The notes under the pieces were generated by a model. The model ran no database searches, was not told the origin of the DNA, and saw only the letters and a program-made list of their open reading frames with translations. Below are positions 1 to 8,291 of a DNA stretch of 64,000 nucleotides, one piece after another. The DNA comes from Franconibacter pulveris DSM 19144 (GTDB lineage Bacteria > Pseudomonadota > Gammaproteobacteria > Enterobacterales > Enterobacteriaceae): positions 310,001 through 374,000 of the forward strand of contig KK211221.1 of NCBI GenBank assembly GCA_000621185.1. Direction: 5' to 3'. A program made the position numbers and the translations under genes. Position 1 is the stretch's first letter. Every line of letters starts with the position of its first letter.

Positions 1-747
1 TTCGCGCGCCTGGGTCGCCGCCGTCATGTATTCGTCGTAGTTGCCCGGGTAAACACGCAGCTCGCCGTAATCGAGATCCGCCATATGGGTGCAGACCATG
101 TTCAGGAAGTGACGGTCGTGCGAAATGATTATCATGGTGCTTTCACGCTCGTTCAGCGTCTGCTCCAGCCAACGGATGGTGTCGATGTCCAGGTTGTTGG
201 TCGGTTCGTCAAGCAGCAGGATATCGGGGTTGGAGAAGAGCGCCTGCGCCAGCAGCACGCGCAGCTTCCAGCCCGGCGCCACTTCGCTCATCGGCCCGTA
301 ATGCTGCTCCAGCGGAATGCCCACGCCAAGCAGCAGTTCGCCCGCGCGGGCTTCCGCGGAGTAACCGTCCATCTCGCCATACTGCACTTCAAGGTCGGCC
401 ACTTTGTAGCCATCTTCCTCGCTCATTTCCGCAAGACCGTAAATGCGGTCGCGCTCCTGCTTTACTTCCCACAGCTCGGCGTGGCCCATTATCACGGTAT
501 CCAGCACGGTGTACTGCTCAAAGGCGAACTGATCCTGGCGCAGCTTACCGATGCGCTCGTTTGGGTCGAGGGAAACATTACCGGCGGAAGGCTGGAGATC
601 GCCGCCGAGAATTTTCATAAAGGTGGACTTGCCGCTCCCGTTAGCGCCAATCAGGCCGTAACGGTTGCCGCCGCCAAATTTGACGGAAATGTTTTCAAAC
701 AGCGGCTTACTGCCGAACTGCATGGTGACGTTGCTGGTAACTAACAC
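1..747 (-). CDS. ybiT: ABC-F family ATPase YbiT (partial, C-terminal part outside window)
   Basis: Reading from 747 toward 1, the protein begins [20 protein letters not shown] and carries a Walker A, NGSGKST, about 40 residues in, as in E. coli YbiT. ABC-F proteins are soluble twin-ATPase translation factors that bind the ribosome E site; they are not transporters. Only 249 codons of about 530 are present, since the gene runs off the left edge. The start is a GTG with AGGAC a few bases upstream, and its translation matches the family N-terminus. It is divergent from ldtB, as in E. coli. Confidence 0.93.
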   Translation of the reverse strand, partial: MLVTSNVTMQFGSKPLFENISVKFGGGNRYGLIGANGSGKSTFMKILGGDLQPSAGNVSLDPNERIGKLRQDQFAFEQYTVLDTVIMGHAELWEVKQERDRIYGLAEMSEEDGYKVADLEVQYGEMDGYSAEARAGELLLGVGIPLEQHYGPMSEVAPGWKLRVLLAQALFSNPDILLLDEPTNNLDIDTIRWLEQTLNERESTMIIISHDRHFLNMVCTHMADLDYGELRVYPGNYDEYMTAATQARE

Positions 748-874
748 GGGATTGTCCTGCGAAAAAGTGTGATAAACCCCGCAGTATGCCACAACTCCTA
801 ATTTAATTCGCCCGGTGAATGAGGCGGCTAAAATGTAAACGAGGGAAAAAAATGTGATTTCATACACATCTGAA

Positions 875-903
875 TTCCCAGGGGGGGAGAATGCACATAT
901 AAT
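875..903 (+). promoter_or_regulatory. Sigma-70 promoter of ldtB
   Basis: A perfect TATAAT (898–903) lies 17 bases after TTCCCA (875–880), a 4/6 match to the -35 consensus. It is about 60 bases upstream of the ldtB start. This is inference from motif and spacing. Confidence 0.55.
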
Positions 904-965
904 GCGCTCCCGTATCGGTTTGTCCCTTTAATACACGGCCAGTCTGGCACACAACTTCGCATAAG

Positions 966-1886
966 ATGAATATGAAATTACGTACGCTTTTAGTGGCAGC
1001 TTTTGCTGTTGTCGGTTTTTGCAAAACCGCCGCTGCCGTGACTTATCCTTTACCAACGGACGGCAGCCGCCTGGTTGGTCAAAACCAGATTATTACCATT
1101 CCTGAAGGCAATACGCTGCCGCTCGAAGATTTCGCCGCGCAGTATCAGTTGGGCCTCTCCAACATGCTGGAAGCCAACCCGGGCGTGGACCCGTACCTGC
1201 CGAAAGCCGGTACTATCCTTAATATTCCGCAGCAGCTGATCCTGCCGGATACCCCGCACGAAGGCATTGTGATTAACAGCGCCGAGATGCGCCTCTACTA
1301 CTATCCGAAAGATACGAATACGGTCATCGTCCTGCCAATCGGTATCGGCCAGCTGGGTAAAGATACCCCGATGAACTGGGTGACCAAGGTGGAGCGCAAG
1401 AAAGCGGGCCCGACCTGGACGCCGACGGCCAAAATGCATGCGGAATACGCCGCCGCGGGCGAACCGCTGCCAGCCGTCGTACCGGCGGGTCCGGATAACC
1501 CGATGGGCCTGTACGCGCTTTACATCGGCCGCCTGTACGCGATTCACGGCACTAACGCCAACTTTGGCATCGGCCTGCGCGTGAGCCACGGCTGCGTGCG
1601 TCTGCGTAACGACGACATCAAGTTCCTGTTTGAAAACGTGCCGGTCGGCACCCGCGTGCAGTTTATCAACGAGCCGGTAAAAGCAACCACCGAGCCGGAC
1701 GGCAGCCGTTACATTGAGGTGCACAACCCGCTCTCCACCAGCGAAGATCAGATCAACAACAACGAAGTTGTGCCTGTTACGCTGACCAGCGCGGTGCAAA
1801 ATGTCGCCAGCCAGTCTGACGTCGATCAGAACGTCGTTGAGCAGGCTATCCAGAACCGCTCCGGTATGCCGGTGCGTCTGAACTAA
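966..1886 (+). CDS. ldtB: L,D-transpeptidase LdtB (YbiS/ErfK family)
   Basis: This periplasmic enzyme links Braun's lipoprotein to peptidoglycan meso-DAP. It has 306 aa, the same length as E. coli LdtB. The signal peptide covers residues 1 to about 24 (ending TAAA). A LysM-like segment lies at about 40–88 and the YkuD catalytic domain at about 97–235. The catalytic motif SHGCVR is at 207–212 with nucleophile Cys210, and HGTN precedes it at 194–197. A Gln/Asn-rich tail of about 60 residues follows. The gene is monocistronic, with a promoter at 875–903 and a strong terminator after it. The family of five Ldt paralogues makes the exact paralogue a context call, supported by its place next to ybiT. 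Confidence 0.95.
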   Translation: MNMKLRTLLVAAFAVVGFCKTAAAVTYPLPTDGSRLVGQNQIITIPEGNTLPLEDFAAQYQLGLSNMLEANPGVDPYLPKAGTILNIPQQLILPDTPHEGIVINSAEMRLYYYPKDTNTVIVLPIGIGQLGKDTPMNWVTKVERKKAGPTWTPTAKMHAEYAAAGEPLPAVVPAGPDNPMGLYALYIGRLYAIHGTNANFGIGLRVSHGCVRLRNDDIKFLFENVPVGTRVQFINEPVKATTEPDGSRYIEVHNPLSTSEDQINNNEVVPVTLTSAVQNVASQSDVDQNVVEQAIQNRSGMPVRLN

Positions 1887-1909
1887 GCTTACCGATACGC
1901 ATTAATGAA

Positions 1910-1938
1910 AACGGCGGGTGCATAACCCGCCGTTTTTT
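1910..1938 (+). terminator. Rho-independent terminator of ldtB
   Basis: A 10-bp perfect stem (AACGGCGGGT / ACCCGCCGTT) with a 5-base loop is followed by a T-run. It touches the stop codon of the convergent GntR gene. Confidence 0.85.
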
Positions 1939-2654
1939 TATCCGTGGTTCACCACAATAATGCCGCCGTGGTCGTAGCGGTAATGGCAGTGCGCATATTC
2001 CAGCGGCGTGCCGTCATCCAGATAGACCACCTGCTCAACCTCCAGCACCGGGTCGCCGGGTTCGCAATTGAGGTAGCGCTGATCCTGTTCATTGGGTTTT
2101 AACGCCCGCACCACTCGCCAGGAGCCCATCAGCTTCAGAGCCAGCGTCTCCTGTACATAGCGGAACACCGAGCTTTCGAGATGGCTTTTGTTAAGTCCTG
2201 GCACCAGCTGCACCGGCATCAGCGTGAACTCCAGCGACACCGGCTCGCCATCCAGCAGGCGCAGGCGGATAAAGTCATAGACCGGCGCGTCGGCGTCAAT
2301 CAGCAGCGACGCCTGCTCTTTTTCGTCCGGAAAGCGCAGCTCGAACTTAATCACCTGGCTTGTAACGGTGCCGACATTCTCCCAGGTTTTGGTGGCGCCG
2401 AAATAGTCGCTGCCCGGCAGATCCCACTGCGAGAGTTGCAGAAAATTCTTGCGGATAAAGGTGCCGAGCCCCTGGCGCGTATAGACCAGGCCTTCGACGA
2501 TTAACTGGCGCATCGCCTGTTGAATGGTCATCCGGCTGGTGTTGAACTCCTGCGCCAGCGCGAACTGGTCAGGCAGCGGCAGGTGGGCTGGGTACTGCTG
2601 GCTCATGATGCGCTTTTTGATTTCCCGCGCGATAGTGATGTATTTCGCCGCCAT
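1938..2654 (-). CDS. GntR family regulator, HutC/FarR (UTRA) type
   Basis: The 238-aa protein has an N-terminal winged helix (about 5–75), with the typical FNTSRMTIQQAMRQL recognition helix and the wing GLVYTRQGLGTFI. A UTRA ligand-binding domain follows (about 90–236). Such proteins usually repress sugar genes and release DNA on binding a phosphorylated sugar. It is the last gene of a three-gene unit, 24 bases after the EIIC gene, so it probably controls the beta-glucoside genes itself. A perfect palindrome at 5463–5480 is a candidate operator. The ligand is not identifiable from sequence; a 6-phospho-beta-glucoside is inferred from the neighbours. Confidence 0.85.
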   Translation of the reverse strand: MAAKYITIAREIKKRIMSQQYPAHLPLPDQFALAQEFNTSRMTIQQAMRQLIVEGLVYTRQGLGTFIRKNFLQLSQWDLPGSDYFGATKTWENVGTVTSQVIKFELRFPDEKEQASLLIDADAPVYDFIRLRLLDGEPVSLEFTLMPVQLVPGLNKSHLESSVFRYVQETLALKLMGSWRVVRALKPNEQDQRYLNCEPGDPVLEVEQVVYLDDGTPLEYAHCHYRYDHGGIIVVNHG

Positions 2655-2678
2655 CCGCCGTTCCTTCTGTTGTGCTGA

Positions 2679-4001
2679 TTATTCCGCTATCCCACTGTTT
2701 TTTAAAGCCACTCGCTCGGCAACTTTGAGGAAAGGCAGGTAGAAGAATACACCAAAGACGATGATGATCAACTGAACCACCACCGCCCGCCAGTCCCCGG
2801 CGGTCGCGAGCCAGGCGCTGAGCACCGGCGGCGTGGTCCAGGGGATCATCACCACGCAACGCGACATCAGACCGAGGCTGGTGCAAGCCCAGGCGAAGAA
2901 AATACCGATGGCGGGCAGCAGCACGAACGGGATCATCAGCGGCAGGTTGAAGACAATCGGCAGGCCGAAAATGACCGGTTCGTTGATATTGAACAGTCCG
3001 GGCGAAATGGCGAGCCGCGCCACCTGCTTCGACGATTTCTGCCGGGCGAAGATAAAGATGGCGATAAGCAGCGACAGCGTGCTGCCGGTGCCGCCAATCA
3101 TGCCGAACGTCGGCACAAAGATGTTGTTGATGATATGCGGAATGGGCTGCCCGTTGGCGAAGGCCAGCATATTCTCGTTGGTATTGATGAGCAGAAACGG
3201 CTCCAGCACCACGCTGTTAACCACCGACTGGTGAATGCCAAGCGTAAACAGGAAATTGCCGAAGCTGTAAATAAAGAGCGTGCCGGGCAGGCTAGTGTTC
3301 ACCAGCCGCAGCGGCTGCTGGATAAGCGTGGTGATGAGATGAATGAGATCGGTATGCAGCACGGCGGCCAGCAGCGCTGCGATAACGGCGAAGCTCGACA
3401 GCGTGAGGATAGTCGGCAGCAGCGCCGAAAACGATTTGCTCACCGCGGGCGGCACGTTCTCTCCCAGCGAAATATCCAGCGCTTTGATACCTGAGATGCG
3501 GATAAACAGCTCGGTAGCCACCAGGCCAATCAGCACGCCGGCGAAAATACCGGTCGAGCCTATATTGGCGTAGGAGAGCGCCTGAGTCACGCGCACCGCG
3601 CGCTCGCCGCCCTCCGGCACCAGCTCCAGCCGCATGGGCATCATGATAATAAAGCTGCACAGGGCGATCACCACTGCCGAAACCGGGTTATCGAAATTGC
3701 GGTTGCGCGCCAGCGCCCAGGCGATCATTGGCGCTATCAGCAGCGCGGCGATATTCAGCGTGCCATTGATAATCGCTTCGCCCCAGATTTTAAAGCGCGC
3801 CAGCGTTTCGCCCTCCAGCACCCAGGGAAAGACCACGTTATTGATAAGCACCGCCAGTCCGGCCAAGATAAAGACCGGCATCACCATGGCGAAGGCGTCC
3901 CGCAGCGAACGCAAATGCACCTGTCCGGCGAGGCGGGCGGAATAGTCGACGAACCTGTCGACAAAGGACTGCATCTTCGGTGTTATGTTTGCTTCAGACA
4001 T
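2679..4001 (-). CDS. PTS lactose/cellobiose-type permease EIIC component
   Basis: This is an inner-membrane sugar-translocating subunit of a phosphotransferase system, 440 aa with about ten hydrophobic segments. Family hallmarks seen are the segment NEPVIFGLPIVFN, which carries the conserved NEP motif of Lac-family EIIC, and the IHQSVVN loop. The ATG at 4001 follows GGGGAG at good spacing; an in-frame TTG two codons upstream lacks one. It lies 46 bases after the phospho-beta-glucosidase gene. No EIIA or EIIB gene is in the cluster, so phosphate must come from EIIB/EIIA proteins encoded elsewhere. Cellobiose or another beta-glucoside is the likely substrate, by inference. Confidence 0.9.
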   Translation of the reverse strand: MSEANITPKMQSFVDRFVDYSARLAGQVHLRSLRDAFAMVMPVFILAGLAVLINNVVFPWVLEGETLARFKIWGEAIINGTLNIAALLIAPMIAWALARNRNFDNPVSAVVIALCSFIIMMPMRLELVPEGGERAVRVTQALSYANIGSTGIFAGVLIGLVATELFIRISGIKALDISLGENVPPAVSKSFSALLPTILTLSSFAVIAALLAAVLHTDLIHLITTLIQQPLRLVNTSLPGTLFIYSFGNFLFTLGIHQSVVNSVVLEPFLLINTNENMLAFANGQPIPHIINNIFVPTFGMIGGTGSTLSLLIAIFIFARQKSSKQVARLAISPGLFNINEPVIFGLPIVFNLPLMIPFVLLPAIGIFFAWACTSLGLMSRCVVMIPWTTPPVLSAWLATAGDWRAVVVQLIIIVFGVFFYLPFLKVAERVALKNSGIAE

Positions 4002-4047
4002 TATCAAGCTCCCCCTGTTAATCAGCCGCTTACCGCCCGCTCGCGCG

Positions 4048-5424
4048 TTACAACGCCTCGCCGTTGCTGCGAATCGCCTGTTTCAGCCACGCGTAGCTCT
4101 TTTTTGGCACCCGTTTAAGATCTTTGAGGTCGTGGTTTTCCCGGTTCACATAGACCACGCCGTAGCGCTTGCGCATATCGCCCTGCGAACTGAGGATGTC
4201 GATAAGCCCCCATCCGAGATACCCCAGCACCTGCGCGCCATCGCTGAAAATGGCCTCTTTCATCGCCTGAATATGGTCGCGGTGGTAGGCGATGCGGTAG
4301 CTGTCTTCGACAGGGTTGACGCCATCCCATGATTCAATGACGCCAATGCCATTTTCGATAGGGAAGACCGGCAGCCGCCAGTCGTTGTAATAGCGGGTGA
4401 TGATGGTGCGAAAGCCGAGCGGGTCTATCTGCCAGTTCCATTCCGTCGCCTTCAGATAGGGGTTCGGCTTATCGCCGTACAGCAGGTAGTCGTTAACCGG
4501 CGCGTCGTGCGGGATGGCGTCGCTGTCGAGGGTTTTGCTGGCATAGTAGCTGAAGGCCATAAAGTCGTTTTTCATCTGCTCCAGCCGCGCCAGATCCTCT
4601 TCGCGGAAGATATCCTGAAACCCTTCCCGCGCCACTACCGCCATGACCGCCGGGCTGTAGCCCTGGCCTGCAAAGGCGCGCAGCAGGTTCTGATTGAGAA
4701 ATTCGTCATACTGCTGGGCGCAGAAAACATCCCGCGGTTTGCAGGTCGCCGGGTAGACAAGCTGGTGCGCCAGCATGCCGCCCATGAGCTTGCCTGGATA
4801 GTTCTCGTGCAGATAATGGGTGAGATGGCAATGCGCCATCATCACGTGATGCTGAATTTGATAGAGCTCGCGCAGCGTCTTTTCGCCGCTTAAATAGCCC
4901 GCCACCTTAAACGCCTCGGGTATGTGATAGATATTCTGTTCGTTGAAGGTAAGCCAGTAGGTCACCCGGTCGCCGAAGCAGTCGATCATCTTGCGCCCGT
5001 AGCGCACAAAGGCCTCCATAACCTTGCGGTCGGTAAAGCCGTTGTATTTGCGCGCCAGCGCCAGCGGCATATCAAAGTGATAGAGGCAGATCATCGGTTC
5101 GATGCCGCGCGCCAGCAGGCCGTCAATAAAACGTTCATAAAAGGCGATGCCCTGCGGGTTGAACTCGCCGTCGCCCTCCGGGCAGACCCGGCTCCAGGCT
5201 ATCTGAAAGCGGTAGCAGTTCATGCCCAGATCCTGCATCAGGTCGAAGTCCTCTTCGTAGCGATGATAGGAATCGGTGGCGACTTTCCAGTCAGACGCGA
5301 ATTCGCTGGCTTCACGGATGTCGTACACCGACATCCCCTTTCCTTCTTCATCCCATGCGCCTTCGGTCTGCATACTGGAAACGGAATTTCCCCACAAAAA
5401 GCCTTCTGGCAATTTCTGCGTCAT
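4048..5424 (-). CDS. 6-phospho-beta-glucosidase, glycoside hydrolase family 1
   Basis: The 458-aa cytoplasmic enzyme splits beta-glucosides phosphorylated during PTS uptake. Seen in sequence: N-terminal FLWGNSVSSMQTEGAW, acid/base Glu162 in TFNEQN, nucleophile Glu357 in PIENG, and the phosphate-binding set Ser412/Lys419/Tyr421 in SSQGDMRKRYG. That set separates phospho-glucosidases from plain beta-glucosidases. It is the first gene of the unit glucosidase–EIIC–gntR, preceded by GAGGAGAG and a palindrome-rich leader. Homologues include BglA, BglB and AscB; which one is closest cannot be decided here. Confidence 0.93.
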   Translation of the reverse strand: MTQKLPEGFLWGNSVSSMQTEGAWDEEGKGMSVYDIREASEFASDWKVATDSYHRYEEDFDLMQDLGMNCYRFQIAWSRVCPEGDGEFNPQGIAFYERFIDGLLARGIEPMICLYHFDMPLALARKYNGFTDRKVMEAFVRYGRKMIDCFGDRVTYWLTFNEQNIYHIPEAFKVAGYLSGEKTLRELYQIQHHVMMAHCHLTHYLHENYPGKLMGGMLAHQLVYPATCKPRDVFCAQQYDEFLNQNLLRAFAGQGYSPAVMAVVAREGFQDIFREEDLARLEQMKNDFMAFSYYASKTLDSDAIPHDAPVNDYLLYGDKPNPYLKATEWNWQIDPLGFRTIITRYYNDWRLPVFPIENGIGVIESWDGVNPVEDSYRIAYHRDHIQAMKEAIFSDGAQVLGYLGWGLIDILSSQGDMRKRYGVVYVNRENHDLKDLKRVPKKSYAWLKQAIRSNGEAL

Positions 5425-5462
5425 GCTCGCTCTCCTCGATAGTCATGTAAAGTCATTAAAAG

Positions 5463-5480
5463 TATATGACTAGTCATATA
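5463..5480. promoter_or_regulatory. Perfect palindrome upstream of the beta-glucoside unit, candidate GntR operator
   Basis: TATATGACTAGTCATATA is an 18-base perfect palindrome, 39 bases upstream of the phospho-beta-glucosidase start. Extra GTCAT half-sites lie at 5442–5446 and 5452–5456. Position and symmetry suit a dimeric repressor; assignment to the GntR protein of the same unit is inference. Confidence 0.6.
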
Positions 5481-5548
5481 GACGATGACGATAAGTCAAA
5501 CAAAAAGCACGTGGCTATTTTGTGAACAGAGTCGAAAAAGCGCAGCAT

Positions 5549-5578
5549 AAAAAAGGCGGCGAGGTTGCCCTCACCGCC
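5549..5578 (-). terminator. Rho-independent terminator of the aldo/keto reductase gene
   Basis: On the minus strand, a 10-bp GC-rich stem with one G·T pair and a GCAA loop runs into six T. It lies 20 bases past the reductase stop codon. Confidence 0.8.
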
Positions 5579-5598
5579 TGAGCGGGTGTGGTGAAAAA

Positions 5599-6642
5599 TC
5601 AGGAAGGTGTTAGCTGATTGCGGCGGTATTCCCCCTGCCGCTCCAGCATCCAGCCGGGGTATTCAGGCGGCAGCGCGCTGACGGCGTTGAGCTGGTTAAG
5701 CTCGTCTTCGTTCAGATGAATCTCCGTGGCGGCGATATTGTCGCTGAGCTGTTCCGGCCGTTTGGCGCCAATGATCACGCTACTGACCACCGGCTGGTGC
5801 AGCAGCCAGGCCAGCGCGATTTGCGCCACCGATACGCCTCGCGCGTCGGCGATAGGGCGCATCACGTCCACACAGTCGAAAGCGCGGTCTTTATTGACCG
5901 GCGGGAAGTCGAAATTCAGGCGGCGCGACCCGGCTTCGCCCTCGCCTTCGCGGCTGTATTTGCCGCTCAGCAAACCGCCCGCCAGCGGGCTCCAGACCAT
6001 TAATCCCAGCCCTTCGCTTTGCAGCATCGGCGCCAGTTCGCGCTCAAGGTCGCGCCCGGCTATGGTGTAGTAAGCCTGAAGCGAGGCGAAGCGCTCAAGC
6101 CCGAGACGCTGCGAAATGCCCAGCGCCTTCATGATTTGCCAGGCTGCCCAGTTGGAAACGCCGATATAGCGAACGTGGCCGTGCCGCACCAGGTTATCCA
6201 GCGCGTAAAGCGTCTCCTCGATGGGCGTGGCCGGGTCGAAGCCGTGCAGTTGATAGAGATCGATATGATCAAGCTGCAGGCGCTGAAGGCTCTCTTTCAC
6301 GCTGTTCATAATGTGATAGCGCGACGAACCGCGTGAATTAACTCCTGCGGTGCCGGTTTCACCAAAGACTTTGGTGGCGACCACCACGTTTTCCCGCGGC
6401 ACCTGAAGATTTTTCAGCGCCTGGCCGGTAATGATTTCCGAGCGTCCTTCCGAATAGACATTCGCGGTGTCGATGAAGTTAATGCCCGCATCCAGCGCGC
6501 TGCCGACCAGCTTATCCGCCTCGCTCTGCCCCAGCTGGCCGATTTTGGCCCACATACTTTCACCTTCGCCGCCGAACGTCATGGTGCCAAGACAGAGTTC
6601 AGAGACAAACAGCCCGGTATTACCCAGTTTGTTATAACGCAT
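5599..6642 (-). CDS. Aldo/keto reductase
   Basis: This 347-aa NADPH-dependent oxidoreductase is a TIM barrel. The catalytic tetrad is visible as Asp58 and Tyr63 (FIDTANVYSEG), Lys91 (VATKVFG) and His133 (LYQLHG). A cofactor-binding C-terminal motif, SSVIIGAKRPEQLSDN, is also present. It resembles the YajO/Tas-type single-gene reductases. It is monocistronic, with a 108-base gap to the NodT gene and its own terminator. The substrate cannot be told. The gene has no counterpart here in E. coli. Confidence 0.88.
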   Translation of the reverse strand: MRYNKLGNTGLFVSELCLGTMTFGGEGESMWAKIGQLGQSEADKLVGSALDAGINFIDTANVYSEGRSEIITGQALKNLQVPRENVVVATKVFGETGTAGVNSRGSSRYHIMNSVKESLQRLQLDHIDLYQLHGFDPATPIEETLYALDNLVRHGHVRYIGVSNWAAWQIMKALGISQRLGLERFASLQAYYTIAGRDLERELAPMLQSEGLGLMVWSPLAGGLLSGKYSREGEGEAGSRRLNFDFPPVNKDRAFDCVDVMRPIADARGVSVAQIALAWLLHQPVVSSVIIGAKRPEQLSDNIAATEIHLNEDELNQLNAVSALPPEYPGWMLERQGEYRRNQLTPS

Positions 6643-6751
6643 AGAACAGCCCTCGTCGGTTAATCGATGTCAGGAACTCTTATCGTTATACACGCCCTGG
6701 TGAAAACAGAGAGGGTGAATTTCTGCTCATCTCTTGCCTAATCCTCTGAAC

Positions 6752-8290
6752 TTAACCGCGCGGCGCTTCGCCAAAGACAGCATAGTCAGGCAACCGCACA
6801 TTCTGGTAAGGCTCCCAGCCGCCGCCAAGCGCTTTGTAGAGCGCCACTAGATCAAGGCTGCTCTGCACCCGCGCCTGGGCGCGCTGCTCTTCAGCCTGCG
6901 CCAGCTGACGCTGGGCGTCGAGCACGTCAAGGAAGGTCGCAATACCCTTGCGATAGCTGTCGTTGGCCAAATCAAAAGCGGTTTGCAACGCTTCGATGGT
7001 GTTATTCAGCCCCGCTTCACGCTGCTGGTCGGTGCGATAACTCACCAGCGCGTTTTCCACATCGGAAAGCGCGGTCAGCACCGTCTGGCGATATTGCAGC
7101 ACGGCGGCGCCCTGCTCGGCGCGGGCGACCTTCACGCTGGAGACCAGCCGTCCGCCCTGGAAAATGGGAATGGAAAGCTGCGGGCCGAAACTGTAGAAAT
7201 GGCTGCTCCAGTCAGTCAGATAATCCGCTTCGCTGTTGCGCAGGCCAAACTGCCCGGTAAGGGAAAGGCTCGGGAAAAGCTGCGCTACCGACACGCCGAT
7301 CTGCGCGGTGGCGGCGTGCAGGTTCGCCTCCGCTTCACGCACGTCGGGGCGACGGCGCGCAAGCGTGGAGGGCACGCCGACCGGCACAATCTCTGGCAGT
7401 TTTGGCAGCGGCTGCACATTTTGCAGCTCGCTGTCGAGCGCGCCCGGCGGCTTGCCGAGCAGCACCGCCAGGCCGTTCATCGCCTGGCGCGCCTGCGCCT
7501 GATACTGCGGCAGCTGCGCCTGCAGATTGCCGAGCTGGGCGCGGGCATTCTCCACGTCCAGCTGCGGAGAAAGCCCGCCGCGCTGGCGGCTTTCGGTCAG
7601 CTCCAGCGTCTGCTGCGCCGAGGCGATCTGCGCGTTCAATGTGTTGATGATGCTTTGCGCGCCGCGCAGCTGTAGCCAGGCGCGGGCCACTTCCGCTTCA
7701 AGCGAGACCAGCGCGTCGTTGCGCTGTTCAATCGCCGCCTGCTGTTGCGCCTGTGCCGCCTCTACCTGACGCCGCACCCGGCCCCAGAGGTCAATCTCCC
7801 ACTGGGCGTCGAAACTGCCCTGATAAAGGTTGATGGGCTGGGTCAACGGTCCCAGCGCGCCGGCGATTTGCGGGTCGACATCATCGAGTTGGCCGTAAAC
7901 ATCATGCGATTTCAGCTCTCCCTTCAGCCCCAGTTGCTGGCGTGTGGCGCGAAGGTTGCCGTTGACCGCCGGGAAAAATGCGCCGCCCGCCTGGGTAATT
8001 TGTTCACGCGCGCCGGCGATGCGCAGCACCGTTTGCTGCAGCGACAGGTTGCCGGCAATCGCGCGCTCAATCAGGCTGTCCAACTGCGGCGAGTTAAACG
8101 CGCGCCACCAGCGGGGATCGGGGGCTGTGGACTGCGCTCGGGAGGCGACGCCCGCTTGATTCTGGCGGGTGGTTTCACCAAACGCGCCGGGGGTGACGGG
8201 CTTTGCGCCCTGATAATCCGGCCCTACGGCGCAGCCCGCCGCCAGCAAGGCAAGCGCGATGGCGGGTTGAAAAATCACTCTCCTGGACAT
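6752..8290 (-). CDS. RND/MFS efflux outer-membrane lipoprotein, NodT/OprM family
   Basis: This is the outer-membrane channel of a tripartite pump, 512 aa. It has a lipoprotein signal peptide with lipobox LLAAGC (Cys at about residue 20), followed by CAVGPDY, typical of NodT factors. Two OEP repeats follow, with long coiled-coil helices and the conserved LARRRPDVREAEANL segment. It is the third gene of the EmrA-like/EmrB-like/NodT operon, and its ATG lies one base past the EmrB-like stop. The tripartite grouping implies export of small toxic or aromatic compounds, but the substrate is unknown. Confidence 0.92.
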   Translation of the reverse strand: MSRRVIFQPAIALALLAAGCAVGPDYQGAKPVTPGAFGETTRQNQAGVASRAQSTAPDPRWWRAFNSPQLDSLIERAIAGNLSLQQTVLRIAGAREQITQAGGAFFPAVNGNLRATRQQLGLKGELKSHDVYGQLDDVDPQIAGALGPLTQPINLYQGSFDAQWEIDLWGRVRRQVEAAQAQQQAAIEQRNDALVSLEAEVARAWLQLRGAQSIINTLNAQIASAQQTLELTESRQRGGLSPQLDVENARAQLGNLQAQLPQYQAQARQAMNGLAVLLGKPPGALDSELQNVQPLPKLPEIVPVGVPSTLARRRPDVREAEANLHAATAQIGVSVAQLFPSLSLTGQFGLRNSEADYLTDWSSHFYSFGPQLSIPIFQGGRLVSSVKVARAEQGAAVLQYRQTVLTALSDVENALVSYRTDQQREAGLNNTIEALQTAFDLANDSYRKGIATFLDVLDAQRQLAQAEEQRAQARVQSSLDLVALYKALGGGWEPYQNVRLPDYAVFGEAPRG

Positions 8291-8291
8291 G

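Noticed and set aside
1050-1799. A 249-codon frame antisense to ldtB
   Set aside because: Mirror of the ldtB coding bias; no start signals and no family resemblance.
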